64,000 nucleotides of DNA from CAVQUE01 sp046290435 (GTDB lineage Bacteria > Actinomycetota > Acidimicrobiia > Acidimicrobiales > UBA8592): positions 100,760 through 164,759 of the forward strand of contig JBKAGO010000038.1 of NCBI GenBank assembly GCA_046290435.1, in the 5' to 3' direction. Shown here in pieces: positions 1-9,038 of this stretch (within the stretch, counting starts at the first letter, position 1; each line of letters starts with the position of its first letter). The position numbers and the translations under genes are program-made. A model generated the notes under the pieces. The model was not told the origin of the DNA. It saw only the letters and a program-made list of their open reading frames with translations, and did not search any database.

Positions 1-315
1 GGCCCGGCTGGTGAACGAGCTCATCCGGGCGCGCGTCATCTTCTCGCCGAACTTGTCGGTGACGGGGCGCAGCAGGCGCTGGAACGAATCGATGTTGGCG
101 CCGATCCACATGGGGCGATCCGCGACGCGGGCGCGTGCTTCGCCGCTGAGGGAGTGGAGACCGGTCTCTGTGGCGACGAGCTCTTCGGCCTGAGCGGTGA
201 ACCGTTCGAAGTCCGGGGCCAGGGTGTCGTAGTGGGCACCGGGCTTCGCGCCGGTTCGGTCCGCTATGCGGGTGGCGACACGCTGGGCCAGGTCCCAGTC
301 GACGGGGCCCGTCAC
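1..315 (-). CDS. Zinc-dependent metalloprotease, DUF2342 family (N-terminal part, runs off the window)
   Basis: The 105 visible codons open with GPVDWDLAQRVATRIA, the typical N-terminus of actinobacterial DUF2342 (zincin-like) proteins, sometimes annotated as coenzyme F420 biosynthesis-associated proteins. The zinc-binding HExxH region would lie outside the window, so the catalytic motif cannot be checked. The chosen start is a GTG 4 nt after the stop of the small membrane protein upstream; the frame stays open further upstream, but there the small gene occupies the other frame. Function beyond a putative peptidase is unknown. Family assignment rests on recognition of the N-terminal block only. 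Confidence 0.6.
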   Translation of the reverse strand, partial: MTGPVDWDLAQRVATRIADRTGAKPGAHYDTLAPDFERFTAQAEELVATETGLHSLSGEARARVADRPMWIGANIDSFQRLLRPVTDKFGEKMTRARMSSFTSRA

Positions 316-319
316 GCTG

Positions 320-469
320 CTAGCGCCGCCGCTGCGAGCGCGGCGGATAGCGGGGAGCGACGACCTTGACGATGTAGCCGGCGACGACTGCGAGCACGGC
401 CAGGATCACCGTGGGCGTGAGCACCACTGCGATCCAGAAATGCCACTCGGGGGCAGCAAAGACATGCAT
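320..469 (-). CDS. Small single-span membrane protein, 49 aa
   Basis: Too short for many gene finders. The ATG at 469 gives a protein with an aromatic N-terminus (APEWHFWIAVV), one hydrophobic stretch at about residues 9-34 and a basic tail ending in RSQRRR, so it should sit in the inner membrane with its C-terminus in the cytoplasm by the positive-inside rule. It ends 4 nt before the metalloprotease start and so probably shares its transcript. No function can be assigned. Support comes from coding-like composition and tight packing. Confidence 0.55.
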   Translation of the reverse strand: MHVFAAPEWHFWIAVVLTPTVILAVLAVVAGYIVKVVAPRYPPRSQRRR

Positions 470-523
470 GGCCGGTCACTGTAGACGCTCGGGGCGGGTA
501 CATGACACGTCGGGGCCGCAGCG

Positions 524-886
524 CTAGAGGTCGTTGACGTCGATCTCGCCGAGATCGACGCGACGCAAGGTGTCGCTGATGCGCAGTTGCAGCGACAGCG
601 GGGCTGTCTCGATGGACTGTTCGAGCATGGCCGCCTTGTAACGCATCTGGAGATCGATACGGGACACGCAGGGTAGGCAGTGGCCGAGCTCCTGACGGGC
701 GGCATCGACGCGGGCCGGGTCCGGCCTGCCCTCGAGGATCTGCGACATCAGGCTCTGGGAGTGTTCGCAGCGTTCGGGGATGCCGGGGCATCCACCCCGT
801 GCGGCACCCAGTGTGAGATCCCGGGCCCTGCGACCGAAGTCGGGACCTTCGGAGCCCATCGGCAATCCATCGGCGTTCATCGTCAT
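524..886 (-). CDS. Zinc-binding anti-sigma factor (RsrA-like)
   Basis: A 120-aa protein encoded 6 nt downstream of an ECF sigma factor gene. It contains a CEHS motif followed about 30 residues later by HCLPC, which fits the Cys/His pattern of ZAS-family (RsrA/RshA) anti-sigma factors, where reduced thiols with zinc hold the sigma factor and disulfide stress releases it. The C-terminal part is helical without a membrane span, as in cytoplasmic RsrA. The first ~30 residues are poorly conserved-looking, so the true start could be an internal codon closer to the CEHS motif. Redox sensing is inferred from the family, not shown. Confidence 0.7.
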   Translation of the reverse strand: MTMNADGLPMGSEGPDFGRRARDLTLGAARGGCPGIPERCEHSQSLMSQILEGRPDPARVDAARQELGHCLPCVSRIDLQMRYKAAMLEQSIETAPLSLQLRISDTLRRVDLGEIDVNDL

Positions 887-892
887 CTCAGG

Positions 893-1585
893 TCATCCCT
901 CCACGCCGGCGCACACGGCGGCTGCGGCGTTTCCGTTGTCCGATCCGGCGGAGTGATCATCGTCGGGAGAAGCGGTGTGGCCTTCGTCCGCCGAGTTCGC
1001 GCCGGTCGGTTCGGTGTCGTCGACGGCGTCGAGGAATCCTCGACGCCGGCCGAAGTCACCCAACTGCTCGAGGAGGCGTTTTCTTCCCCGATGCAGCCGC
1101 GACATGACGGTTCCGATGGGAACATCGAGGATCTCGGCGATCTCCTTGTAGGAGAAACCCTCGACATCGGCGAGCAGGACGGCGTCGCGGTACTGCTCGG
1201 GTAACGCCTCGATGGCGTCTTTGACCTCGCCCTCGGTGAGGTGGTCGAACAGTACGTCCTCGGCGCTGCGCCCGAGGCGGGAGGTCTCGGCGTCGCCGAG
1301 GCGGCGGTACATGTAGAAGTCCTCGACGTCGCCCAGGTCGCGCTCGTCGGGCCGCCGTTGCTTCTTGCGGTAGGAGTTGATGTAGGCGTTGGTGAGGATG
1401 CGGAACAGCCAGGCGCGCAGGTTGGTGCCCTCCTCGAAACCGCCGAAGCCGCGGTAGCCGCGCAAGTAGGTCTCCTGCACCAGGTCCTCGGCGTCGGCGC
1501 GGTTGCGGGTCATCCGCATCGCGTGCGCGAAGAGCTGGTCCATGTAGGGCATCGCCTGCTCTGCGAACGTCGCCTGATCAGCCAT
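893..1585 (-). CDS. ECF RNA polymerase sigma factor, SigR/SigH type
   Basis: 230 aa. Region 2 is clear (DAEDLVQETYLRGYR, then LRAWLFRILTNAYINSYRK), and region 4 follows (LPEQYRDAVLLADVEGFSYK, EIAEILDVPIGTVMSRLHRG). This arrangement and the neighbouring ZAS anti-sigma gene match the actinobacterial SigR/SigH group, which controls thiol-oxidative stress genes. The C-terminal ~50 residues are an acidic, Ala/Asp-rich tail with a single Cys, which is unusual in length for the family. Autoregulation through the adjacent anti-sigma gene is likely but no promoter was identified. Confidence 0.85.
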   Translation of the reverse strand: MADQATFAEQAMPYMDQLFAHAMRMTRNRADAEDLVQETYLRGYRGFGGFEEGTNLRAWLFRILTNAYINSYRKKQRRPDERDLGDVEDFYMYRRLGDAETSRLGRSAEDVLFDHLTEGEVKDAIEALPEQYRDAVLLADVEGFSYKEIAEILDVPIGTVMSRLHRGRKRLLEQLGDFGRRRGFLDAVDDTEPTGANSADEGHTASPDDDHSAGSDNGNAAAAVCAGVEG

Positions 1586-1728
1586 CGGGCCACCCTATCC
1601 CTGCGCACCGACAGCGTCGGATCGGCCCCGGGGTCGATCCGACGATCCGAGGTCCACGCCTGAGCCACCAGGCAGCCGGCGGACGTTCTATCGTTGCCCG
1701 CGGTGGGTGGCCGACCGGGAGGACGACG

Positions 1729-3453
1729 GTGAGCGGTAGCGGAGGATGGCCCGGCGGACCGGATCCCACCCGGCGCATCGAACCCGGGGGGCATCAGCCT
1801 CAGGGCGGAACGGATTCGGCGGGCACGGCGGCGTCAGCCTCGGGCCCCGAGCCGTGGAATCCCGTGGCGATCGCCGCCGCGATCGTGGTGCTGATCGGGC
1901 TGGTGGTGGCCGTCGTGGCCTTCACCGGCGCGGACGATCAGGACGTGACCACGGCGGCGGGAGCCGACGACAGCGGCGATGACGACGCAGCGGACCGCAG
2001 CGACGAGGACGACGGCAGCGACGACGCCCCCGCCGATCCCGAGCCCACCACGGAGCCCTCACCGACGCCGGAGCCCACCGCCGAACCGACGTTGGAGCCA
2101 CGCGTGGCCCCCAGCGTCGACGATCTCGCCCGGTCGGTCGTGCAGGTCCAGTTGCTCCTGGGCGACCAGATCACCTGCACCGGCAGCGGCACCATCGTCG
2201 AAGCCGACGGCACCGTCCTGACCAACAGCCACGTCATCGCGCAGTCGCCGTTCTGCCCGCACGACCGCATCGGCGTCGCCATCACCGATCGCCCCGAACA
2301 GCCCCCCGTGCTGGCGTTCGAGGCCGAGCTGTTGGTCGACGACGCCGAGCTCGACCTCGCCGTCATCCGTATCGCTCGCACGCTCGACGGCGAGCCGGTC
2401 ACGCAGGAGTTCCCGGTCGTCGAAATCGGCGACTCCGACACGCTCTCGCTGGGCGATCGCCTGCGGGTCATCGGCTATCCCGGCATCGGCGGCGAGACGA
2501 TCACCTTCACCGAGGGCACCATCTCGGGCTTCGTGTCGGTGCCCGGCATCGGCGACCGCAGCTGGCTGAAGACCGACGCCACCATCTCCGGTGGTAACAG
2601 CGGCGGCCTCGCCGTCGATGGGGAGGGCTTCCTGGTCGGCATTCCCACCATCGTCGGCACTGGCGACGGTCTCATCACCGACTGCCGTGTCGTCAACGAC
2701 ACCAACGGCGACGGCCGCATCGACCAGACCGACAACTGCGTCCCCGTCGGCGGGTTCATCAACGGCATCCGTCCCGTCAACCTCGCCGAGGACGTCCTGA
2801 CCGCAGCGGCCACGGCGACCCCCATTCAGCCGGCGGAGCCGATGGTCGCCGAGCCCATGGCCGCCGAACGCCCCGTCGCCACCGACGGCGTGTGGAGCCT
2901 GTCGACCACCGATGGCATCCCGGACGCACCGGTCACGGTGGTACAGGCCGGCGTGCCCCAGCTCTGCCTCAGCTGGGACTTCGAGGCGGTCCCGCCCGGA
3001 GCGCCGGTCGAGATCGTGTGGTTGATCGACGGGACCCCGGAACCGGATGCCGGTTTCGTCGGCGTCAACGAGGGCCAGGAGACCGGCGGGTTCTTCTCGT
3101 GCATCACCAACGATGCCGGCCTGGCCGGCGGGATCTACGAGGTGGGCTGGTTCGTGGACGACGAGCCCGTCTTCGCCGACGGGATCTACGTCGGCGGCAA
3201 CCGCACGCCCATCACCCTGACCGTGCTGAACGCGACGGACACGGCGCTGTGTGTGGTGCAGTTCGCCCCGAGCGGGACGATCACCTTCGGCCTCAACCGC
3301 ATCGCAGCCCCGATCCCGCCCGGCGGGACCTTCGACGTCGTGTTGGCGTCGGGGCGCTACGACGGCCGGGTGATCGACTGCGACGGCGCCCTGCTCATCG
3401 AGGACACCGAGGGCGCCGACATCGACACGGATTCGACCCTGACCGTTTCGTAG
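1729..3453 (+). CDS. Membrane-anchored HtrA-like serine protease
   Basis: 574 aa from a GTG preceded by GGGAGGACGACG, a good ribosome site. A Pro/Gly-rich cytoplasmic N-terminus is followed by one membrane span (about residues 46-66), an acidic Thr/Pro/Glu linker, and a trypsin-fold domain. The visible triad is H168 (TNSHV), D209 (DLAVI) and S291 (GGNSGG), so the enzyme looks active on the outer face of the membrane. No PDZ domain is recognisable after the protease domain; instead there is a ~200-residue beta-rich C-terminal region with paired Cys residues, perhaps a substrate- or partner-binding domain. Likely role: envelope protein quality control. Confidence 0.8.
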   Translation: MSGSGGWPGGPDPTRRIEPGGHQPQGGTDSAGTAASASGPEPWNPVAIAAAIVVLIGLVVAVVAFTGADDQDVTTAAGADDSGDDDAADRSDEDDGSDDAPADPEPTTEPSPTPEPTAEPTLEPRVAPSVDDLARSVVQVQLLLGDQITCTGSGTIVEADGTVLTNSHVIAQSPFCPHDRIGVAITDRPEQPPVLAFEAELLVDDAELDLAVIRIARTLDGEPVTQEFPVVEIGDSDTLSLGDRLRVIGYPGIGGETITFTEGTISGFVSVPGIGDRSWLKTDATISGGNSGGLAVDGEGFLVGIPTIVGTGDGLITDCRVVNDTNGDGRIDQTDNCVPVGGFINGIRPVNLAEDVLTAAATATPIQPAEPMVAEPMAAERPVATDGVWSLSTTDGIPDAPVTVVQAGVPQLCLSWDFEAVPPGAPVEIVWLIDGTPEPDAGFVGVNEGQETGGFFSCITNDAGLAGGIYEVGWFVDDEPVFADGIYVGGNRTPITLTVLNATDTALCVVQFAPSGTITFGLNRIAAPIPPGGTFDVVLASGRYDGRVIDCDGALLIEDTEGADIDTDSTLTVS

Positions 3454-3468
3454 GAGCCGAGGGCTCCT
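3452..3468. terminator. Hairpin between convergent genes
   Basis: AGGAGCC-gag-GGCTCCT forms a perfect 7-bp stem directly at the stop codon of the protease gene and 18 nt before the convergent gdhA stop. There is no T-run, so termination activity is an inference from placement. Confidence 0.4.
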
Positions 3469-3486
3469 GGTCGGAGCCCGCCCGCG

Positions 3487-4773
3487 TCAGCCGGCGAAGT
3501 AGTCGCTGGTTCCCTTGGCGTGCACTGCGTCGGCGAGGCGGGCGAGGGCGTGCACATAGGCGGCTTCCCGATAGCTGAAGCTGCGCTCGTCGGCGAGGTC
3601 GAAGACGGCCTTGGCCTCGCGGCGCATGATCTCGGCGAGGCGGTGGTGGACCTCGTCGAGGGTCCAGGCGAACCCGTTGCGGTTCTGGACCCACTCGAAG
3701 TACGAGACGGTGACACCGCCCGCGTTGGCCAGGATGTCGGGCACGAGCGCGATGCCTCGTTCGTCGAGGATCGCATCGCCATCGGGGGTGACGGGGCCGT
3801 TCGCGACCTCCACCACGGTGCGGGCCCGCACCCGGGCGGCGTTGTCCGCGTGGATCTGGTTCTCGAGCGCGGCCGGCACCAGGATGTCGACGTCGAGTTC
3901 GAGGAGTTCGTCGTTGGTGATCTGTTCGGCGTCGACCATCTCGCACACCGTGCCCTCGCAGTACACGGCCTGCAGGCGACGGCTGTCGTTCTTGGCATGC
4001 ACGATGCTCGGGACGTCGAAGCCCTCGGGGCGGTGGATGCCGCCCTGGGAATCGCTGACGGCGACCACCCGGTAGCCATCGGCGTGCAGCAGCAACGCGA
4101 TGTGCTGGCCGCCGTTGCCGAACCCCTGCACGGCGACCGTCATCGTCGAGGGGTCCCAGCCGTTGCGCTCCTCCAGCACCTTGACGCAGTGGTAGGCCCC
4201 GCGACCCGTGGCGTCGTCACGCCCGAGGCTGCCCCCCAGGGCGATGGGTTTGCCGGTGAACACGCCGGGTTCGTGGCGCCGGGTGATCTTGGCGTACTCG
4301 TCGGTCATCCAGCCCATGACCATGGCGTTCGTGTAGACGTCGGGCGCGGGGATGTCGAGCTCGGGACCGATGTGGTCGGCGATGCGGTCGACGAAGCTGC
4401 GGCTCAGACGTTCGAGCTCGAGGCGTGACAGCGACTTGGGATCGACGGTGACGCCGCCCTTGCCGCCGCCGTAGGGAATGCCGACCACTGCACACTTGAG
4501 GGTCATCCACAACGCCAGCGCCTTCACCTCGGAGAGGTCGACCTGGGGGTGGTAGCGGATCCCGCCCTTGGTGGGGCCGCGCAGATCGTTGTGCCGTACC
4601 CGGTAACCGGTGAACACCGACAGCGAGCCGTCGTCGCGCCGCACCGGTACGGCGACCTCGAGCGCGGCCTTGGGATGGCGCAGCACCTCGAGGACCTCGT
4701 CGTGCAGATCGGCGCGCTCGGCGATCTGGTGGAGACGTTCGAGAGCGGACTCGTAGAGGTCGGCGTGTTCCAT
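3487..4773 (-). CDS. gdhA: Glutamate dehydrogenase (Glu/Leu/Phe/Val dehydrogenase family)
   Basis: 428 aa, normal for the ~420-residue hexameric enzymes. The substrate-binding block GPTKGGIRYHP and the catalytic-lysine motif PYGGGKGGV are intact, followed by a Rossmann domain starting VAVQGFGNGGQHIA. It interconverts glutamate with 2-oxoglutarate and ammonium; the coenzyme preference cannot be read with confidence. It lies just downstream of the FHA gene but 39 nt separate them, so it could be the last gene of that transcript. Other nitrogen genes (two glutamine synthetases and a GlnR-like regulator) lie 45 kb away in the window. Confidence 0.9.
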   Translation of the reverse strand: MEHADLYESALERLHQIAERADLHDEVLEVLRHPKAALEVAVPVRRDDGSLSVFTGYRVRHNDLRGPTKGGIRYHPQVDLSEVKALALWMTLKCAVVGIPYGGGKGGVTVDPKSLSRLELERLSRSFVDRIADHIGPELDIPAPDVYTNAMVMGWMTDEYAKITRRHEPGVFTGKPIALGGSLGRDDATGRGAYHCVKVLEERNGWDPSTMTVAVQGFGNGGQHIALLLHADGYRVVAVSDSQGGIHRPEGFDVPSIVHAKNDSRRLQAVYCEGTVCEMVDAEQITNDELLELDVDILVPAALENQIHADNAARVRARTVVEVANGPVTPDGDAILDERGIALVPDILANAGGVTVSYFEWVQNRNGFAWTLDEVHHRLAEIMRREAKAVFDLADERSFSYREAAYVHALARLADAVHAKGTSDYFAG

Positions 4774-4812
4774 CGGATGTGCCTTTCGAGCCGGTGCGAC
4801 GCCCGGCCGATC

Positions 4813-6473
4813 TCAGCGGACGTGATGCTCGTGGTAGGTGAAGGACCGATCGCCGAGGAAGACCTCGGCGCCGTTGGACATGACGACCTTCTCGCCGCTG
4901 GCCAGGCGGCGCGGGGTCTGGCCGGGCCCTTCGCGCAGGTACGTGCCGTTGGCGGTGTCGAGATCGCTGATGAGCACGTCCCAGTCGCGCATCTCCAACA
5001 AGATGTGGCGTCGGGAGATCTTGAGCTCGTCGTCGGTGAGCGTCAGCGGGGCCGCCTGCTCGCTGTCGACCAGGTCGTCGATCCGCGGATCCCGACCGGC
5101 GACGGTGGTCCACTGCATCGAGTAGGTGGAGCCGTCGTCGAAGGTCAACACCCCCAGCGGGGGACGATCGCCCTGGACGAGCACCTTGGTCTCGCTGGCA
5201 CCCATCTTCACCCCGGTGCGGCTGCAGAACCGGGCCTCGGGATGGTTGAAGAACCCGCGGGGAGACAGCACACCCAGGACCTTGACCGGTTGCGCATAGG
5301 GCGGCATGTCGTCGGTGGGGGTGACCGGTGCGGCATCGGGAGCCGGCGGCTCTGCCGGCATCTCGGGGATCGGCGTCCGGCCGGAGAGATCGACCGGACC
5401 CGTGAGCGAGATGAGCTGGTATCGGTCGGGCGAGACCGGGCCGTCGGCGCCGGGTGCGGCCCCGGGCGGCGGTGGAGGCGGCGCGGCCGACGCCGCCACG
5501 GGTGGTGGAGGCGGCGGTGCGGCGACCGGCGGCGGGGGTGGCGGCGGCACCTGCGCAGCGGGTGGGGGCGGTGGCGGTGCGGCTGCCGGCTCGGCGAAGG
5601 GCGGTGCCGGCACCGCAGCAGCAGGCGGGGCGGTGGGGTCCGCGGGGCGGAGGTGGCGGCCGGCGGCGGTGGCGCGCCGCAGGCGGCGGCGGTGGCGGCG
5701 CAGATCCGCGGCGGCGGCGGTGGCGGCGCAGCATCCGCAGGCGGCGGCGGTGGCGGCGCAGCATCCGCAGGCGGCGGCGGTGGCGGCGCAGCATCCGCAG
5801 GCGGCGGCACGGGGGCCGGCTCGGCAGCGGGAGCCGGCTCGGGTGGGGGTGGGACCACCGCCGGCGTCGCAACGACGGGCTCGGGCTCGGCCGGGGCAGG
5901 AGCGACATCGACCTGCGGCGCGGGGATGGGGGGCGCGGGCGTCGCCTCGGGCTCGACGTCGCCAGCGGCAGCGTCGTCCGGCGCCTCGTCGACCGACACG
6001 GGATCTGCGGCGGCGCCCGGTGATGCAGCGCCGTTGCCGGCGCCGGCGACGACGATGCCGGCACCCTCCACGGCGCCACCGTCGAACGACACCCAACCCG
6101 GCACGGTGGCGTCGGGCGTTCCGGACAACACGATTGCCGTGAGATCGTCGGCCATGTAGCGGCCCGACAGACCCATGATCGATCCCGCCGCAGACTGCGC
6201 CCGACCGGACACGACGACGTCGACGGCGCCCACGGCGAAGGCATCGGCACCACCGGGGAAGAAGTCGACGACCGCAGCCGCGTCCAGAGCGCGCCGGAGG
6301 AACATGCCTGCGAGGCCGCGGATGCGTTCCTCGCGGGCGTCGGTGGCGAGCAACGTCGCGGTCTCGGCGACGACCTCTCCGGTGGGCGATCCGAGCAGCA
6401 CGATGGTGTCGCCGCGACGCAGGACCGCGCCGTCGCCGGCAACGATCCCGATGCGGGTGGATTCGGCTGTCAT
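4813..6473 (-). CDS. FHA-domain protein with proline-repeat linker, frame disrupted
   Basis: One gene read in two frames. From ATG 6473 comes a ~150-residue beta-rich N-terminal domain, then an acidic/Ala/Pro linker and three exact ADAAPPPPPP repeats. The frame is then lost near 5640-5730, and the second frame supplies more proline-rich linker, a basic-motif region and a C-terminal FHA domain with ISRRH and DTANGTYL, the phosphothreonine-binding signatures. The total length, 1661 nt, is not a multiple of three. The start overlaps the upstream kinase stop as TGATG. The protein most likely binds phosphothreonines made by that kinase. The disruption lies in highly repetitive GC-rich DNA and may be a sequencing error or real slippage. 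Confidence 0.7.
5701..5808. repeat. 30-bp in-gene tandem repeat
   Basis: Two exact 30-bp units (5731-5760, 5761-5790), a partial third (5791-5808) and one degenerate upstream copy (5701-5730). Each unit encodes ADAAPPPPPP on the minus strand. The degenerate copy carries small deletions and coincides with the loss of frame in the FHA gene. Confidence 0.85.
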
Positions 6474-7273
6474 CAGATCAGACCTCCTGCCTGCTCGAGC
6501 TCTTCGGCGAACGCCAGCGCCGACGGGTGCCGCTGGCCTCGTTGGGGCGCGAGCGCCCGTTCGATGACCGCCCGCACCGCCGGTGCGACATCGTCGCTGA
6601 TGACGGGATCGGTGTGCAGGACATGGCGGAACGCGTCGAGCACCGACCCCTGCGGGATCTCGCCGTAGCACCCGGCTCCGGTCAGCCCCACATGGAGCGT
6701 GATCGCCAGGGACCAGACATCGGAGGTCCGCATGGCGCGCTCGCCGTAGACGATGTCGGGCTCCATGAACTCGATCGAACCAATGGGCCCGACACCGGTG
6801 GTGGTCATCCCGGGCGCCCACACCTGGGCCAGGCCGAGATCGGCCAGATACCCGCGTCCGTCCTCGAGCATGATGTTCTCCGGCTTGATGTCACGGTGCA
6901 CGACGCCGACCTCGTGCAGCGCATGGGCGCCGCGGGCAGCGTCGGCGACGGCCCGGATGACGGTCGCGGCGTCGAGACCGCCGTTGTGCCCCAGCGACTG
7001 CTGGGGGTAGAAGCGCATCACGTAGAACAACCGACCGTCCTGCTGGCCCGCGTCGTAGAGCGTGACGAGGTGGGGCGACTGCACCGACGAGAAGACCTGG
7101 AGCTCGGTGGCCAGACGCGTGAAGTCTGCGTCGGTGGCGTTGTGCTCGAGCAGCTTGAGGGCGACGAACTCGGCGTCGAGACCCAGGCGCTGGGGCGGGC
7201 GAGCCCGGTGGAAGACGCCGTGGTTGCCCCGCCCGATGACGTCGACGAGCTCGTAGTCCGCTATCCAGCTCAC
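6473..7273 (-). CDS. Soluble Ser/Thr protein kinase (Hanks type)
   Basis: 266 aa, essentially a bare kinase domain without membrane span or PASTA repeats. Key elements are present: the glycine loop GRGNHGVF, the lysine in FVALKLL, the catalytic loop HRDIKPEN and a DLG in place of DFG, followed by an activation segment and a GSIEFMEPD block that replaces the usual APE-type motif. It should therefore be active. The GTG start overlaps the transporter stop (GTGA) and the kinase stop overlaps the FHA start (TGATG), so kinase and phosphothreonine reader are made together. The substrate is probably the FHA partner or another protein of the same operon (inference). Confidence 0.85.
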   Translation of the reverse strand: MSWIADYELVDVIGRGNHGVFHRARPPQRLGLDAEFVALKLLEHNATDADFTRLATELQVFSSVQSPHLVTLYDAGQQDGRLFYVMRFYPQQSLGHNGGLDAATVIRAVADAARGAHALHEVGVVHRDIKPENIMLEDGRGYLADLGLAQVWAPGMTTTGVGPIGSIEFMEPDIVYGERAMRTSDVWSLAITLHVGLTGAGCYGEIPQGSVLDAFRHVLHTDPVISDDVAPAVRAVIERALAPQRGQRHPSALAFAEELEQAGGLI

Positions 7274-8595
7274 GTCTTCTCCTCTGGGCGGCGGCCCTGG
7301 TCGAGTTGCTCACGGAACTCGGGACCGGCGTCGAGCCGGCTCCGAGTGAAGGGCTGGGACAGATCGACCGGCGGCAGTCCCAGCAGTTGGCGTCGGTATT
7401 CCTTGCAGGCCCACAGGCCGGAGATGACGACGATGGCCCCGACGATCGAATAGACGATGAGGGCGGGGTCGGGATCGATGATGAGGCCCTCGAGGAAGAC
7501 GACGGTGCTGATCGTCTCGAGCAGCGCCAACGCGATGACGAACCGGACGAGCTGGCGGTCGGTGGCCAGGGAACTGACCCACGATCCGAGCGGCGCACCG
7601 AACGCGACCACCGGTGCTGCGGCGAGCCAGAGGCCGAAGAGGTCGTAGCGACCTGCATCGAGGCCTGGACCGGCGCCGAACACGGCGGTGCCGTCCGCCG
7701 CAACCGTCACCGATTCGCCTCCGATGGCGGTCACGAGGCCGTCGGTGATCGTGATGTCGAGTTGACCGTCGATCAAGCCGTAGAGCACGAAGCCGAGGAC
7801 CGAGATGCTCGCCATGATGATCACGCTCGTCGGCACCCCGACGCGCGGCGTGATGCCGATGATCACAACGATCGCCAGGTACCCGATGACGTCGGCGCCG
7901 GAACCGGTGAGCGATGAGGCCACGCCACCGAACAGCCCGGCGAGTGCGATGGCGCCCACCACCCGTGGGCCCGATATCGACAGCCGTTCGATGCGCTCGA
8001 GCAACTGCACCCGGTAGCCGAGATAGACGATGACTGCCATCGCTGCGACGAGCAGGGTGAACGTGACCTTGACATAGGGACCCGGCAGGCGAACGGGCCA
8101 GAACGGCACGTCGCCACGCCCGAGCAACAACGCACTCACGAGGAATCCGACGAAGGCTGCGGGAACGGCGATTCCGATCGCCCGCCACTCGACCGTTCGC
8201 TTGTTCACAATGATCGAGAGTGCCGCCGCGACCATACCCACGGTCTGGATGCACAACGAGAACGATCGCGCCACCGGCGTGTCGATGTCGAGCACCTTGG
8301 TGAAGACGGGGAATGCGACCGCGCCCCCGCCCTGGGGGGTCGACCCCGCCACGAAGCTGCCGAACACCATCGTCAGCGCAGAAGCCCATTGCTCGCCCAC
8401 TCGGCCCCAATGGCCACGTGCGGTCACGAAGATCAGCCAGACGATCAGAACCGTGAAGGAGATCCCCAGCGCTCGACGGGCACGGGTCTTCGCCGTCGCC
8501 GTGCGATGCGACCTCCCGGCATCGACGATCGCCGAGAAGTCCGGCGTTTCGGGGCGGCCCGGGTCATGTGCCCGTTCGCCGTCATCGCGAGTCAC
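7270..8595 (-). CDS. TauE/SafE (TSUP) family membrane transporter
   Basis: 441 aa from a GTG that overlaps the upstream stop (GTGA). A ~45-residue polar N-terminus is followed by about eight to nine hydrophobic segments. The family signature is visible as GSFVAGSTPQGGGAVAFPVF in the first half and GVASSLTGSGADVIGYLAIV in the second, matching the two-fold repeat of TSUP proteins that export sulfite, sulfoacetate or related organic anions. A ~50-residue extramembrane loop around the segment starting LDITITDGLVT is longer than usual. The substrate is unknown. Coupling to a kinase and FHA protein suggests regulation by phosphorylation (inference). Confidence 0.8.
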   Translation of the reverse strand: MTRDDGERAHDPGRPETPDFSAIVDAGRSHRTATAKTRARRALGISFTVLIVWLIFVTARGHWGRVGEQWASALTMVFGSFVAGSTPQGGGAVAFPVFTKVLDIDTPVARSFSLCIQTVGMVAAALSIIVNKRTVEWRAIGIAVPAAFVGFLVSALLLGRGDVPFWPVRLPGPYVKVTFTLLVAAMAVIVYLGYRVQLLERIERLSISGPRVVGAIALAGLFGGVASSLTGSGADVIGYLAIVVIIGITPRVGVPTSVIIMASISVLGFVLYGLIDGQLDITITDGLVTAIGGESVTVAADGTAVFGAGPGLDAGRYDLFGLWLAAAPVVAFGAPLGSWVSSLATDRQLVRFVIALALLETISTVVFLEGLIIDPDPALIVYSIVGAIVVISGLWACKEYRRQLLGLPPVDLSQPFTRSRLDAGPEFREQLDQGRRPEEKT

Positions 8596-9038
8596 AGGAG
8601 TCGACCTCCTCGGAAGCGCCACCGCAGGCTGAGGACGCGCATTGGGCCGTTGGCCACCAGCCAGACGAGGATCCAGGTGGTGGCGAACATGATGACGAAG
8701 GCGACACCCGGGACATCGCCGACGTCCCAGGGCAGGCCCGCCCGGAGGACGAGGTAGACGACGATGCCCTCGTTGATGCCGGTGAGCAGACCGAACAGGG
8801 TCGGCCAGTCCTTCTCCCACCGGAACTGTTGGAGGCCGTGGTAGATGAACTCCCAGACGATGCCGATCACGGCGACGAGGACGAGCGCCGCATAGCCGAG
8901 GGAGTAGACGTCACCCAGCTCGACGCCGTCGGGCGTCAGGGGCAGCACGATGGGGCTGATGATCAGCATCCACACGACGCCCACCGTGGCGAGCAGGAAG
9001 AGCCGGGTCTGGATACGGCCGAGCAGTGTCGGGGTCAT
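8592..9038 (-). CDS. Small polytopic membrane protein, unknown function
   Basis: 148 aa with four hydrophobic segments (starting near LFLLATVGVVWML, LGYAALVLVAVIGIV, LLTGINEGIVVYLVL and GVAFVIMFATTWILVWLV). ATG 9038 is chosen because it overlaps the upstream stop as ATGA, and a longer frame upstream lies inside that gene. The stop overlaps the transporter start as GTGA. I do not recognise the family. Its fixed position between an oxidoreductase and a TSUP transporter suggests an accessory membrane subunit or electron-transfer anchor, but no heme or quinone ligands can be assigned. Confidence 0.65.
   Translation of the reverse strand: MTPTLLGRIQTRLFLLATVGVVWMLIISPIVLPLTPDGVELGDVYSLGYAALVLVAVIGIVWEFIYHGLQQFRWEKDWPTLFGLLTGINEGIVVYLVLRAGLPWDVGDVPGVAFVIMFATTWILVWLVANGPMRVLSLRWRFRGGRLL

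Noticed and set aside
4217..6442. A 741-codon open frame on the minus strand over the gdhA/FHA region
   Set aside because: It is Arg/Pro/Ser-rich and overlaps recognised genes in other frames; a GC-rich shadow.
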